Source: Sinohyriopsis cumingii
Taxonomy: Eukaryota > Mollusca > Bivalvia > Unionida > Unionidae
NCBI GenBank assembly: GCA_028554795.2
Contig: CM068839.1
Span: 15,593,220-15,657,219, forward strand
Direction: 5' to 3'
Length of the DNA: 64,000 nt
The notes under the pieces: model-generated
What the model saw: only the letters and a program-made list of their open reading frames with translations
Told to the model about the DNA's origin: nothing
Database searches by the model: none
Made by a program: the position numbers and the translations under genes
Shown: positions 1 through 49,415 of the stretch, piece by piece
Layout of the letters: each line of letters begins with the position of its first letter
Numbering within the stretch: the first letter of the stretch is position 1

Positions 1-239
1 CAATGTTACGATTCTTGGCGAAGCTATGCATTTCTGTTCTGAAATGTATATGGAACATTTCATTCTTTTTAACTTTAATAGAATTGTTTCAGGGTTATTT
101 TTTTAATTCACTTCATAATGCTGTATGTTCCTCTCATATCTTCATTTATAACTTTGATAATTAAATTATTTGTTAAGTTTTACAAAACCTTTTGGTTTTG
201 CTTATTTCTGTTACTTTGTTAATGATGATAGATTCGTAA
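1..239. other. AT-rich spacer or intron sequence
   Basis: Low-GC sequence with no convincing open frame or repeat. It looks like ordinary intron or spacer DNA and differs in composition from the CpG-richer island that starts near base 240. Confidence 0.4.
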
Positions 240-3200
240 CATTTTAAAATGACCAAAATGAATCACTCAAGGAATTATCAGTGCGGTTAGTCCGACCGTC
301 CCGGTCTTAATCGCAACAAGTTCATCCTCAAACAGTTGTTCACTGTTGCGTATCTCTGTTAACCAATTCATGTCGTAGTAAAACCTGCAAGAAGACACTC
401 GTTCCGGTCAGATATTAACCAGTCATCGTGGACGACACACAACCGCTTAATAATTTCACTATGGAAATCGTCTATCGTGTTCAGCTTGATAGCAATCTCG
501 GCAATTTTTATTTTGATTTCCTTGTGTTTTGCCCCCTAAGTCATCAGCGGCTTTATCGAGTTCACGGACGTTATTACGCACATGCGTGAATACCTTTACG
601 TCTTCTTCATATTCGTTTCTGAGCGTAGTAATATTTGTGTCCCTGTCATCAACGTACTTTTTTCCCGGCATCAAGGTCACTGATGGGATACCGCACGAGT
701 ACAATTCAGTTATTGTTCATGTTGAGTTTAGCCGCCAATGTGTTGCCGTGTTATGCAACGTTGCGTTGTATTTCATCCCAGATGGTTCTAAAGAACATAT
801 CAGGCTCCTTGAGTTTACCAACCGGTTTGATCTCAGAAAAATTTGCTCACGTAAGTCCTAGCAGTCCGGTGACGATAAAGATCAATTTTATATGGTTGGT
901 TTTCATCTAACCAAATTGAGTATGAAATACAACAACCTCAAACAGGCCAAATCCGGCGAGATTCATGAAATCAGTTTAATCAGTTTTTGTGACAAACGGT
1001 GACGGGTCGAACGTGGCGATAAGAGTTTTATTTTCACGATCATTCATAATTATCCACAGGCATATTTTATTAGTCAGCTGTTAATTCCCGTTCTCGAAAA
1101 AGAGTACACTTACTCGTATGTGGCTGCGATAGGATCTTAAGGTCGGCTGATCTTGTCAAGCACCACAATGCCTTTTAACAGGCTAAACTAGATCAGTAAG
1201 TCTGTGGTGATAGCATCAAATACCACATTGGCGTGCGTGATCCTCGCAATGGAGCCGCAACTTACTCGAGAAATTCAAACGTAGGTGCTAATCCGTATGA
1301 ATCAGAGTATATATTGCCGTGAGGAGCTCTCGGTTATGCGACCCAGTGAGTGCCTGGACCTGCATAAGAAACTAAGTTGTTGTTTCCGATCTCGAGCGCA
1401 TATGGTTTCATCAACAATAATTCACAGCTACGCCACCTAGATCAAATCAAAGTTGCACAACGGCAACGTCACTGATTGTCGATTGCGGTTCACACCCGAT
1501 TTAGTATGACTCATGAGCCGCGTTGAAGGATCAGACAAACTCCTGCCTTTACATTTTAGGGTAATAAACTTGTACTAGCAGGCGCGGGCATAGACGCTGA
1601 TAAAATTGGAAGACAACCACCTTATCGTCGTCGTGTTTCAACACGGCCTTCAGTTGCCGTTTTCCATAACATTTTCGTCGGTTCCGACAGCACCCAGCGC
1701 GACTGCTTTGGCAACCGTGGGTGAGGCAATGATGATGTATTGCCGCCATATATCTAAATGTTCCGTGTTTTTCTATCTTGGCAAATTCATGCACGCATAA
1801 TGTTATTGCGACTACGCAGCTGTCCTTCCGTTCCACATTAACCTGATTTACTTTACTTGCCTTGCCATCGATGGCAGTTTATGTGTCCAGCCCGCCACTG
1901 CGGTTCTGGACAGTCTGAAAAATACTACTGTGTTTTCTTGTTTTCTTCCGTGGCGGATTTCAATTATCTATGTTGACTCTGGCAGCGTAACTGTGAAATT
2001 CTTGCATGACATATTATATTCGTCTGCGCGAGCGTTTGTTTAATCTCGGGTGCAAATCACAATTTCATGTTTTTCACTGGGATGTCAACGACCTTCATTT
2101 GTCCACCGACCTCCTCGATCATCAGTATTTTGTCCAATAATATGTTGATTCATTTGTATGCGACAACACCAGCCGGCAGTGCACCCAAGGAGGTTCAGAA
2201 AATGTATATCCACCACAGACTGTCTGAATAAATCCAGCTGTTTCAGAGAAAATTAATAAATCCGGTAATACGATTCAAAATCTTGTTGAGAAATCTGCAG
2301 TCTTGTGTCAACGTTGTGATCTCTCTCCCTGAACGTCATCAGTCTGTGATATGTTCGTGCGGCGTGGTTCTGCTTAAAATCAGATCAGAACATCTTGTTC
2401 CCGATGACCGTTCAGTCACATTGATACTTCAGACAGGTTTTGTCGGCCAAACATTATCGGATTTCCGTTTTGACTATTCAACCGTCTTCTGTCCTGAAAC
2501 GCTATTAACACGTGTCGTGATACTGAAACTCCATGCTGCCACGTGAACAGACCTGCAGCCTTGCCCGTATCCGTGTCGGTCATTGTATTGTTCCACGAAT
2601 TGTTACTTTGATAAATGGGTCTATTATTTGCATAATATTATGTATCTTTGGCGAACGTCGTTGTCGAGCGTTTACTTAGGAAATAATCATCATTGTATCT
2701 AGCCAATTAGAGCATCGTCGTGGACAAATCGACATACCTTATAAACGCTCAAATTCTTTTTTATGGATGATGTATCGGGCGTTTTTGAAAATGGTCATTA
2801 TTTCGTTGCTGACAAAGCCACTATGCTCCGTTGACTCATGGATTTCGGCTGGGCCCCTTCGACTTCAATGAAAAATTCAACCGGGAGAAAGTATCTGCTT
2901 GTTATTTTGAACCTTTACTTGTATTCTCCATCGGTTATTTTGAAATGTAGCATCATAAGAATAATATTGATAAGCATGCACGGACACAGATTATACTTTT
3001 CGCACGTTTGTCAGACTATTCCACCCTCAATAATTAGATTCACGGTCACGTTGTAGTGCGCGGCTTGACTGACACTGGATCAAAAGGGACCGGATCGCTA
3101 GCCACTAGTGCACACAGTCGCTTCATTGCTGAATTGGTTATTAATTTTTTAATTTCCGTAGGCATGTCAGTGGTGCTTGGCAATTCAACCTTGACCGACG

Positions 3201-3358
3201 TTGGTCGATGTCGTAATCATCTCACCTATCCAGTCATGTCAACGACGATCCCGATTTCCTTTTTCCTTGACAACATCAATATCTTTTATACCAAGATGTT
3301 TTGCAATCGGCAACGCTTCCAAGACCATTCTCCCAAACAGACCCATGATAACATTATC

Positions 3359-3652
3359 TCAGTCATTGCTGTAAACGGCGCGATATACAGGCGTGTGTTG
3401 ATATAGTTCTCTTACTGGTTTAGCTGCGTAATGATGAACGATCGTCATCGTACGCGTTTGGCCGCGCAAATCAAGCACATGTCCACCTTGGTCCGTTAGC
3501 AATAACCTCACCCGCGACAACGTGTTGTTGTTGCAAAGTAAATAAACCTTGTTGAGCGGAGATACTTGATGGGCAAAACTATAAATCAGTATAATAAACC
3601 TTGTTGAGCACCACGACATAAATCCGGTCCATCGGAGATGCTTGATGGGCAA
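3359..3652 (-). pseudogene. Possible capsid-type protein remnant in the fossil
   Basis: Short fossil piece containing LLTDQGGHVLDLRGQ. A 'TDQ-G--VDLRGE' type phrase is familiar to me from capsid-region proteins of Polinton-like or adintovirus-like elements. The match is short and from memory. A local duplication of about 60 bp lies beside it (about 3560-3660). Treat this as a pointer to the element family, not an identification. Confidence 0.2.
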
Positions 3653-5552
3653 AACTATAAAATGTGTCCTTGATGTCCGTGTGATAACTAATAACTACCT
3701 TGAATAGCATCACACGTTAGATTGATCACGGTCGTCGACGTGATATTAACTATAACCGGAGAGATATAAAGTCACTTATTGGGGTTCAATACTTTCGGTT
3801 TTAAATGCGTGGTAGTCGGGATTGCTGAAAAATAATCTCTTATTAATAGGTGGGCATGCATCTTAGGGCCAACCCAGCTCTATTATGATCGAAGACGCGC
3901 AAAATTTCAGCCTCTTATTCCTCGGTGGATATTTCGATGGCTCGTGGATAAGGCGATTTTGTATTCTTTGTCTGTGATATTTGAGATTCACCGCTGAAAT
4001 TCATCGTTGAAGGCTTCGATTTCATTACGTGCCACTGGTGACACTTACCACGTGCCAATCAGGCACTTGTTCGAGCTTGATGGTTTTCATTCTCCACACG
4101 AACACGAGCGAATTATTCGCAGCCAGACTTCCAAAAGAATGTTTGGCCACTGTAAAATACACGTATTTGCGCCCAAGAGTGCTTGGCCAGGCAGGACTGA
4201 GATTGCGTGGTGAAATATAATTTCAGATTTGGGTTTGGTCATGCTGGCGGGCACCATCGTGATGGTACGTACTTCATGTTTGTATTCGTGACCACACGTC
4301 GCATTGCTTCGTTGATTTCTGATAGTGACGCTGTTGTATAATTTGTTTTTGTAATCGTGCTAAGTTAATTGTGCTGGTCATTAATGACCCAGTCGCGCGA
4401 GTGTCACTGTACAAGTCATTGATCAGTTCATGCGTCAGCGCTAGATCTGCGTTAGGGAAACTGCCCGGGTTCCCGTGGGACAAATATCCTAGCGAAAAAC
4501 ATCTTCCTGGATATAGTTATTGTGGATCACGAACGCGATTGGATATGCGATTTAACGACCGTGATCAACAACGTGCTAGGGAATCGCAAACACTCTGACA
4601 GGCATGTAGCTGACGTGCAGCTGATCTACGAATTATGAATTAGGTGTGATCAAGGATCGCAGCGTACGAGATGGAATTGCGAAATAGTTAGTCAACACCG
4701 CGATGGAAATCAAAATTTTGGTCGGCAGTAAATTGACAACAGCTGAGTTATAAAACGACATGGAATCTGCTTGTCGCATCCCAAGTCATTATTGGATTGA
4801 CACCACGGCAATCAGTACATTTGCTAGTTCAACACGCGTCGATAAAGATGAGTTGCTCATGCGTGGTTAACGCTTCAAGTATTACGGCAGAATTCTATTA
4901 CTGCTGATGCAAGAAAAATGTCAGTACATTCTGTATGCAACCCTTGTTGGGACACGATGTCTTTGTGAGATATTTGTACGCGCCTGATGAATTCGAAAGT
5001 AAAGCACGGAGAGCTACTGATCCCATTTAGAGTTTGACTACTCATACAGTTTCGCACGTAACCCGTTGAAACAGCGCACCAACAATATATTAGTTCGCTC
5101 ATTGGTCCAAACTTGGATTTGTCCGTGAGGAACTGGAAGTGATACATGCATATATACAATTGCCACTTAGATGAGTATTAACACGATAACGTATCAGCAC
5201 CCCTGCTACAGTTACATTCATGCCGCGCTGATGACCTAGTTGATTATCAATACGATATTTGGTAAACTGTCTGAAATCACAAGTTCGTGAATCGCATTCG
5301 ATTTTGACGTTTTGTTTTGCGATGGCGCAAGTACGTCTTTGATATCTACTAATGTGTCCTGGAACAAGCACCATGGACAACTGCGTATTTGATCCGTGAT
5401 ATGGCAATCTTCGCTAAGTTCGACCATTCAATACAATAATCGATGATTCAGATGTGTTTTATATGCGATGTCGCTAATTCTTGTGAACTGTGAACTGTTA
5501 CTGCATATCAGAGACACCAGTTGCCATATTTAAGCTCTTTTACAATGCAATT

Positions 5553-5760
5553 GCATTGACAGAACAGAACAGAACAAACCTTTTATTAATAAAAAGAAAA
5601 CCCCGGCCACACATAGGTGGCATATGAGAATACCACAACTGTTACAGTATTGTAAGGCGACGTCACTAACATATGGAGATACAAATCATGTCATAGGTCA
5701 ATATTTGCAATCATAGCAAAATTAAACATTCGGGCGTTTGTGACATCATTTGGGTGCGTG
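5553..5760 (-). mobile_element. Probable LINE 3' tail fragment
   Basis: Read on the - strand, the sequence ends in a short (TTCTG)n-type tail (plus strand ACAGAACAGAACAGAAC at about 5560-5576), preceded by a poly-purine/pyrimidine stretch. Pentamer tails of this kind are characteristic of some non-LTR retrotransposons. No reverse transcriptase is present, so this would be a heavily 5'-truncated copy. Its 5' limit is not clear. It lies inside the CpG-rich fossil island and so is younger than it. Confidence 0.4.
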
Positions 5761-6130
5761 CATGTAACATTATCTTCGTACAGCAGAATGTATGTCATGT
5801 AGTGTACAAAAGTCTTCAGAGAGAGGGATTGATAGAAATATATTGTTGTCAATTATGGAAATATAACACTTCCACAGATAGCAGCAAGTTTATGATATTG
5901 TTTTCATTATTACATTTTGAAAAAATTGCAGGACTTTGGAAAATTTGGCGATTTTTGGTGGCAAATAAGGCTTGTAATTTTCCAAAAGGATGGTTTGTGG
6001 TAATAAAACGGTTTTAGAAACATACAATTTCTTTGTGAAATTTGGGACAAATAAACAAGTAATTTTATTCATCTCCGACGTCATTTGTATGACAAAATTA
6101 CTTTGTTTTCCTCAGACGACGTATTATCGC
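5760..6130. other. AT-rich interruption of the fossil island
   Basis: Low-GC sequence between the LINE tail and the resumption of CpG-rich fossil sequence. The short open frames here look like chance. It probably belongs to the inserted element or an older insertion. Confidence 0.3.
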
Positions 6131-6178
6131 AGCGACCGATTTCAACGAGGAGTCTGTGAATGGAAGTCCTGAACTTTA

Positions 6179-6385
6179 TCATTGGCAAAATACTAGTTCT
6201 AAGGTTACTTTTCGGTCTCTAAATTCTTGGGCGAGTCTGTGCGTGGAGGTTAACACGCTTAAATCCTGGTTGTGAAACAGCGTGATTGCACCTGTGGTTT
6301 TACCAGATCCGCAACAGCTATTTAAGTAACAAAAGTCGATGACACGCAAGTGGATAGTTGACCGATGGTGCTGTGTCATCGTCAC
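6179..6385 (-). pseudogene. SF1-type helicase P-loop remnant in the fossil
   Basis: The - strand carries CGSGKTTGAITLF followed by VLTSTHRLAQEFRDR. The first part is a Walker A loop. The second resembles the 'vlTPTHrLAkE' motif Ia region that follows it in superfamily 1 helicases of large DNA viruses and virus-like elements. Spacing between the two parts fits an SF1 helicase. Only this fragment is recognisable. It is the best single clue that the surrounding island came from a replicating DNA element. Confidence 0.45.
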
Positions 6386-7740
6386 GAGCTAATTATTGCC
6401 GTCATGTTCTTGCACAACAGTTTTTATCTCGGATTCTCGGCATTTAAATGCTTTGTCTAATTCTCCAGTGGCCGTATAGTGTATTTGGAGGTGTTTTCTT
6501 AATTTGTCTCCGGGTTTGTGTTGTTTAAACTTGTCGTTGTAGTATGAATGGTCAAAACACCACCATCTGGAACACGGGTGATAATTGACTTGATGTAAAA
6601 TGAATCACTGGCAACTCTGACCACTGTTGTAGGAAATTTGTTGATCATTCATGAGAAATTTCAATATTCGGACGCCTCGGCTGTAAATCTACATTCTTTT
6701 GTCTGATATGTTTTGCGTGTGAACTTCATCGCGCGTTGCATCGGCGTGTGGTTTAGGAAGCCAGACCTGTTTTTGTGATGTTCAAATCTTTAGTATTTTG
6801 CAGTAGCACAATTTGAATCAACACACGTCCGTTTCTGGATACTTCAGTGGTACCCCCCGGGCACGTTGGATCAAAATGACGTCATTACTAAGCACGTATG
6901 AAAATTCATGACAAACTCAAAACTGCTGATCTCAAGCAAATCCAGTTAAATCCATGTCGGGAAGGAGTCCGTTCACGGACACGCGTGTAAGTTCATATGT
7001 GGGGGTGAACAAATCGCTCAAAATATGGTTTTCACTCGCCACACAGGAGTGAAATAACTGGATAACACACGACCATGTCAACTCCGGCATCGTCATCCAG
7101 GTTATATCTGGTATTCCCATAACCAGTATGCCCATATTCTACAAAACATCGTTGGACACCCTCTAGAAAACATTTTGGAGTGGGTCTCCAATTGTTTTCT
7201 TTTGGGGTGTGTTCTTTTTATTTTGCTGTGCAAAATGTAATGCCATATATGCGATCGTAAACGGATTATTGGTAACTGCATCGACGTTGTTTGAGCATTT
7301 CGATGCTGTTTTTCGTTGCTCCTCATGAAAAAATCTTCGGTACGAAAATCAGAGGGTAACACAAACTAATCAATGCTGTCAGACCTGGTATCGCTGCCAG
7401 ATAGCCTTACTGACGCTGGGTCGCACGCGACAATATCATCGATGGTGTGAGAAACATCACGGCGATAGAATCTGACTGTGCGTTTAACTGGAAAGTGTAA
7501 ATAAGGCGATCACGCTTTTTATTTGCATATTTACCCGAATTATGCAAAATATTTCCCGTTATCGTTTTGATAACAGCTTCATTACACTCTCTAACACGGC
7601 AACTCTATGAGTTTAGCACCACTACTGTGGACCCGTTCTTTCCAGTACCCTTCTTTGTACATCGATGTTCAGTTAATCCATGCCCTCGATGCACGTTGCC
7701 AAAAGCTCAATAACACGTCGAGCTACACCAGCAATATGTA

Positions 7741-8654
7741 ATGTGTGATGTGTGACAATAGTATCGTTCAATTTTTATTCGTTCGTAAAAAAATAAATTG
7801 TTTTGTTTTTTTGTATTATTTTTTTTATTAAGAGCCCTCCCGGTCACCCACACAAGTAAGACACCCCCTGGTCACATAAAGGTGGTGAGCTTGTTTTCAG
7901 AATCGCATTCACACGTACGTTCGTATATTCATTCAAAATAGCGTAGAAACCCGCAAAGCCTGCAGTACCTCCTCGTTCGTAAATCGTGGTCAGCCCAACT
8001 GGGGGGTACACTAACACGCATACGCGTACGACCACACCTACCCACTTTCCGATAGGTCCACTGGCCTAGAGTGCTGCTCGTATTTGAAATGTATTTTAAA
8101 GATATATTAATGTGTGATGCGACAGTAATAAAATAATAACAACGAACATCGGGTATTTTCAGTTCCTGTGTATTTCCACCAATACCAAATCCGATGAAGT
8201 TTTGCTTAGAAAGATATCACAGTAATCAAACATTAATGTAGTTTGGAAGACAAAAAGATACTGAATGGAGGAAAACTGTGTATCCTTTGTTTAATCTGTC
8301 TGTTCGGGGACCATACCGGAGACAAACTATTTAAAATCATCTGTAAAGAAAACTGATTAAAACAGCAAACAAAAAAGTAAAAATCGGTCCGAAAGTATTC
8401 ATTTCCATTGTGCCCAATTCTGGAAGATTTTACTGACGTATCGTCTACATTAGCTTGATAATTGTTTTCTATTATTTTAAGAACAGTCTCTCCGATACCT
8501 ATGCAATGGGGGTAAATTAAATTAGTATTATTTGTTCTATCCTCATACACTTCGTCAATAGAATTTGATATAGTCACTACTACTGAGTTACATCTTAGAC
8601 CGTGCCTTTGCAGGGTATAAGTAAAAACAGAATTCATTCATAAATATTCTCCAG
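7741..8654. other. Intron or spacer upstream of the first RGS exon
   Basis: T- and A-rich sequence (7790-7830) followed by unremarkable DNA, ending in a polypyrimidine/acceptor (TATTCTCCAG) at 8645-8654. Apart from the - strand frame at 8233-8637, nothing here looks coding. Confidence 0.4.
8233..8637 (-). other. 134-codon open frame, unrecognised
   Basis: A - strand frame of 134 codons in otherwise AT-rich sequence. The part reading YPHCIGIGETVLKIIENNYQ and the following 40 residues look protein-like; the C-terminal end looks like chance. It lies just upstream of, and antisense to, the first RGS22-like exon. It could be a decayed retrocopy, a piece of an unknown element or coincidence. I assign no function. 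Confidence 0.2.
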
Positions 8655-46216
<37,562 letters not shown>

Positions 46217-46390
46217 TGGACGCATATGAATCTGCAATAGCTAAATTAAACAGGACTTCCAGTCACAATTGGTGACCAAATGGCCATCGTTAATACAGTT
46301 CAAATGAATATTTATTGGTACATTTTGTTTTATTGATTTTATCCAAGAAGCCGGTTTGAAAGTTATAAATGAAAATCCAAGAAGAGATCC

Positions 46391-46396
46391 ATTAAA
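46391..46396 (+). promoter_or_regulatory. Candidate polyadenylation signal ATTAAA
   Basis: ATTAAA lies 175 bases after the RGS22-like stop codon. It is the nearest plausible signal, and no canonical AATAAA is seen closer. Confidence 0.3.
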
Positions 46397-47093
46397 TATT
46401 GTTTATAAGTTCCATGTGTAGGTTATGCCTAGCCTTAGATACAGTATGGGTTTGAAGATCACACAATTTCACTTATGACTGAACGTGATGAAATTAGAAT
46501 TCTCTAATATAAGAATCAACAGCCAGTATTATAGTAAAATTCACACAGGTCATGTATGCACATTTACACGTCTTAAATTAAATATACATTGTTGTTTTAC
46601 AATTTAAGTCTTATTTTGTTTAACCTAAGTCGATTCAATTCTACTTAATGACAGCACTGCACCGTAACTATCATCATCAAAGTTTCTAACGAAAATGATC
46701 GATCGTAATGGACTTTTACAATAGTGGTCAGGTACAAAACCGTGTCAAGAAAAAGGGCGCATCGAGTCTAATTATCACAATATAGGGTAGTATGAATTTA
46801 TTTATCAGCATACGTAGCTTTCATTGTGACATCACAGTGCGCGACATGCATTCCAGATTTTACTTGATTACACCTGCAACTTGATCTCGTCCAGAAATGT
46901 CCACGTACTTTAGCATTGATTTTAGAGTAGGTACTTCTCGACACTTGTAAACAATGACCTTCCAAATAAATATGGATATATGAGGATCCAAATAAATTAA
47001 TAATATCCATTTAAAGGTATTGAGAATTCAATTCTAAATAATGACACCCATTACTAAAATAATCGATATTGAACGTATATATGACCTGCATAT
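46397..47093. other. Spacer between RGS22-like gene and LINE
   Basis: AT-rich with nothing recognisable. Confidence 0.5.
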
Positions 47094-47094
47094 G

Positions 47095-47126
<32 letters not shown>

Positions 47127-47211
47127 GGCTTTGTATAGCGCCTAATCTTTAGAAGCTCTAAGCGCTTTACAACATTAGACAACACCTATAAGATAAAAAA
47201 ACAAAATAATA

Positions 47212-48159
47212 TTACAAAAACAAACACCATGATGTTAGAAAAACATTAAAAAATACAAAAACATGCTGAGAATATTTCAGGTAGGAAACATTATTAGGTC
47301 TTTCAGTTTGTTCTTGCAGTCGAAATAAGTGAGTTTTGAGAGCCCTCTTGAATGTGATCACTGTGTCTTTGTGTCTAAGTTCAGTGGGCAATACATTCCA
47401 CGTTGCTGGGCCCTGGTTTGCAAAAGAACGCTGTCCATATGACTTTGTTTTCATAGCGGGAATAATGAGTATACAATTGTCATAAGAGGAGCGTAAGTAT
47501 CTTGCTGGTGTGTACACATGGGTGAGGTCGGATAGGTATGTTGGACTAGAGTCCAACAGTGAAACGTTGCACAGAGAACAAATTTTGTGTTTGATCCTGG
47601 ATCGAATGGATAGCAAGTGTAGGGTGCAGAGCAGCGGGGAGGTGTGTTCTGATCGTGGTACTCTAAGTATGATCCAAGCAGCTGTATTTTGAACTTTATG
47701 AAGTTTCTGGAGCAGATATGGAGATGAACCAGACAGAATTGAGTTACAATAGTCCAGTCTTGAAAGTACTAATGAACACACAAATGTTTTAGTGGCATCA
47801 ACTGAAAGATATTTGCGAATTGAGCTGATGCGTCTCAGCTCAAGATATGCAGCCTTGCATATGTTCATGACATGTTGGTGCAATGTGAGAGGACTGTCCA
47901 GAGTAACACCAAGGTTTCGTACTGATTGTGTGAATTTAATGTTGGTGTTGCTGATATTTATTGTCTTAGGTAAAGGATGTGAATGAGAAAGTCTTTGTGT
48001 TGTGATCAGAATGGCCTCAGTTTTATCATCATTCATCTGCAGCTTGTTACATGTCATCCATGATTTCACATCAGAAATGCACCTCTCTACACCTTGGATG
48101 GTAGTATCAACTTCAATTGGGTGGCTAGATTTGTATATTTGGGTGTCATCAGCGTACAA
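47212..48159 (-). pseudogene. LINE reverse transcriptase, palm C-part to C-terminus
   Basis: Longest intact piece of the LINE, 315 codons. It begins at the catalytic YADD box and continues through NLGVTLDSPLTLHQHV and LVLSRLDYCNSILSG to the usual C-terminal NVLPTELRHKDTVITFKRAL motif. It has a normal stop before the 3' tail. Confidence 0.9.
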
Positions 48160-48265
48160 TTGGTGAGATACTGGATGATGATCTATGACACTTGAGAGCG
48201 ACTAAGTGTACAGAATGAAGAGAACAGGTCCAAGAACAGACCCCTGTGGAACACCACAACATAGA

Positions 48266-48757
48266 TCAACTGGTGTATTCCATTTGCAGATACAAATTGT
48301 GTCCTGTTGACCAAGTAGGACTTGAACCACAGTAATGCTGTATCATGAATGCCAAATACATGCTGGAGACGTGAATTAATATATCATGGTCTATTGTGTC
48401 AAATGCTGCAGACAAATCAAGGAGGGTGAGGACTGTAATCTTTCCGCTATCCAATGCAGAGAGAATGTCATTAACTACTTTTAGAAGAGTAGTTTCAGTA
48501 TTGTGGTAAGGGCGATATGCAGATTGTACATTGCTAAAAAGACTGTTTGAATTTAGATGAGATACAAGCTGGGATAGAACAAATTTTTCTAAGATTTTGT
48601 ATATGAATGGGAGATTAAAAACTGGGCGGCAGTTCTTTAAATCGTTATGGTCTAGTGATGGTTTCTTCAGCAAAGGCTTTACAATGGCAGTTTTGAAAAA
48701 TGATGGGAATTCCCCGGATGAGAGAGAGGTATTAATAACATCAGTTAGTGAAGGCAA
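48266..48757 (-). pseudogene. LINE reverse transcriptase, fingers and motif A
   Basis: A 163-codon piece with AIVKPLLKKPSLDHNDLKNC, QSAYRPYHNTETTLLKVVND and DLSAAFDTIDHD. A frame break after motif A ends it before the PQGS region, which is visible in another frame. Confidence 0.85.
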
Positions 48758-49415
48758 TACTGGATCTAAGCACTCAAGCAGCAGTGATATTGGAATTGGA
48801 TCAAGTTCACATGACTTTTTGCACTCTTCATCAGGAGTGAACGTACGAAATCCATAGAGACAGTTTCAAATGCTACTAACGGTTGCCGCTCAAATTCTGT
48901 ATCCCAACTGTATGGTGACGACGAGTCAATTGAAATTGTGGTGTAAAGCTTATCTCTAATGGTTTGTACTTTGTCACGAAAGAAATTTGCAAACATGTCC
49001 GGAAGGTCGACTGGAGAGAAGGTAGTTGGAAGTGGTGTTGATTTGTTCCTTGACATTAGCTTGTTAGTAATCTCGAAGAGCTCTTTGCAGCTGGAACTTT
49101 CCATGATGTTAGTAGTGTAGTGGGCTGATTTCGCTGCATGGACTATATTTGTGACATTCTTCTTAGCGGCTTCATAGATTTGCTTATGAATAGTAAGTTT
49201 GGTCGAAAGCCAGAGCCTCTCAGCTTTACGGCGGTCTCTAATAGTGGTTCAAAGTGGTTTCGCCATTTCGCCGTCGATGCCATGAGTGGAAGGGACCGAT
49301 ATAGATTTCGCAAGTATGAATCATGTGCAGCAAAAGCTAAGAAACGAGAAGAGAAGAATTTGATAAAACTGTTGTTAATTCGTGTCTTCATGTTATTTGA
49401 AAACTGACAATAATA

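Larger units (their letters stand above)
240..7740 (-). mobile_element. Decayed virus-like element (fossil), family uncertain
   Basis: This stretch is visibly richer in G+C and CpG than its AT-rich surroundings and holds many short protein-like pieces, mostly on the - strand. One piece has a P-loop helicase signature (6179-6385) and another a phrase I associate with capsid-type proteins of Polinton-like elements (3359-3652). It is broken in very many places and encodes nothing intact. A LINE tail and AT-rich sequence interrupt it at about 5.55-6.13 kb. It lies upstream of the first visible exon of the RGS22-like gene, so it is probably in an intron. I found no terminal repeats, so both ends are compositional estimates. 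A decayed unknown gene cluster or another large DNA virus relative is also possible. Confidence 0.35.
47094..49415 (-). mobile_element. 5'-truncated CR1/L2-type LINE
   Basis: The 3' end on the - strand reads GTAAAGCGCTTAGAGCTTCT and GGCGCTATACAAAGCCCTCA before a (TTA)n tail, typical of L2/CR1-group LINEs. Upstream are reverse transcriptase pieces: a linker (ESSSCKELFEITNKLMSRNK), fingers (NCRPVFNLPFIYKILEKFVL), LSAAFDTIDHDIL (motif A) and YADDTQIYKSS (motif C, at about 48145-48156), then thumb sequence with LVLSRLDYCNSILSG. The pieces fall in at least three frames with a stop between motifs A and C, so it is inactive. The endonuclease domain is missing through 5' truncation. It sits between the convergent ends of the RGS22-like and PIN-like genes. 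Confidence 0.9.
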
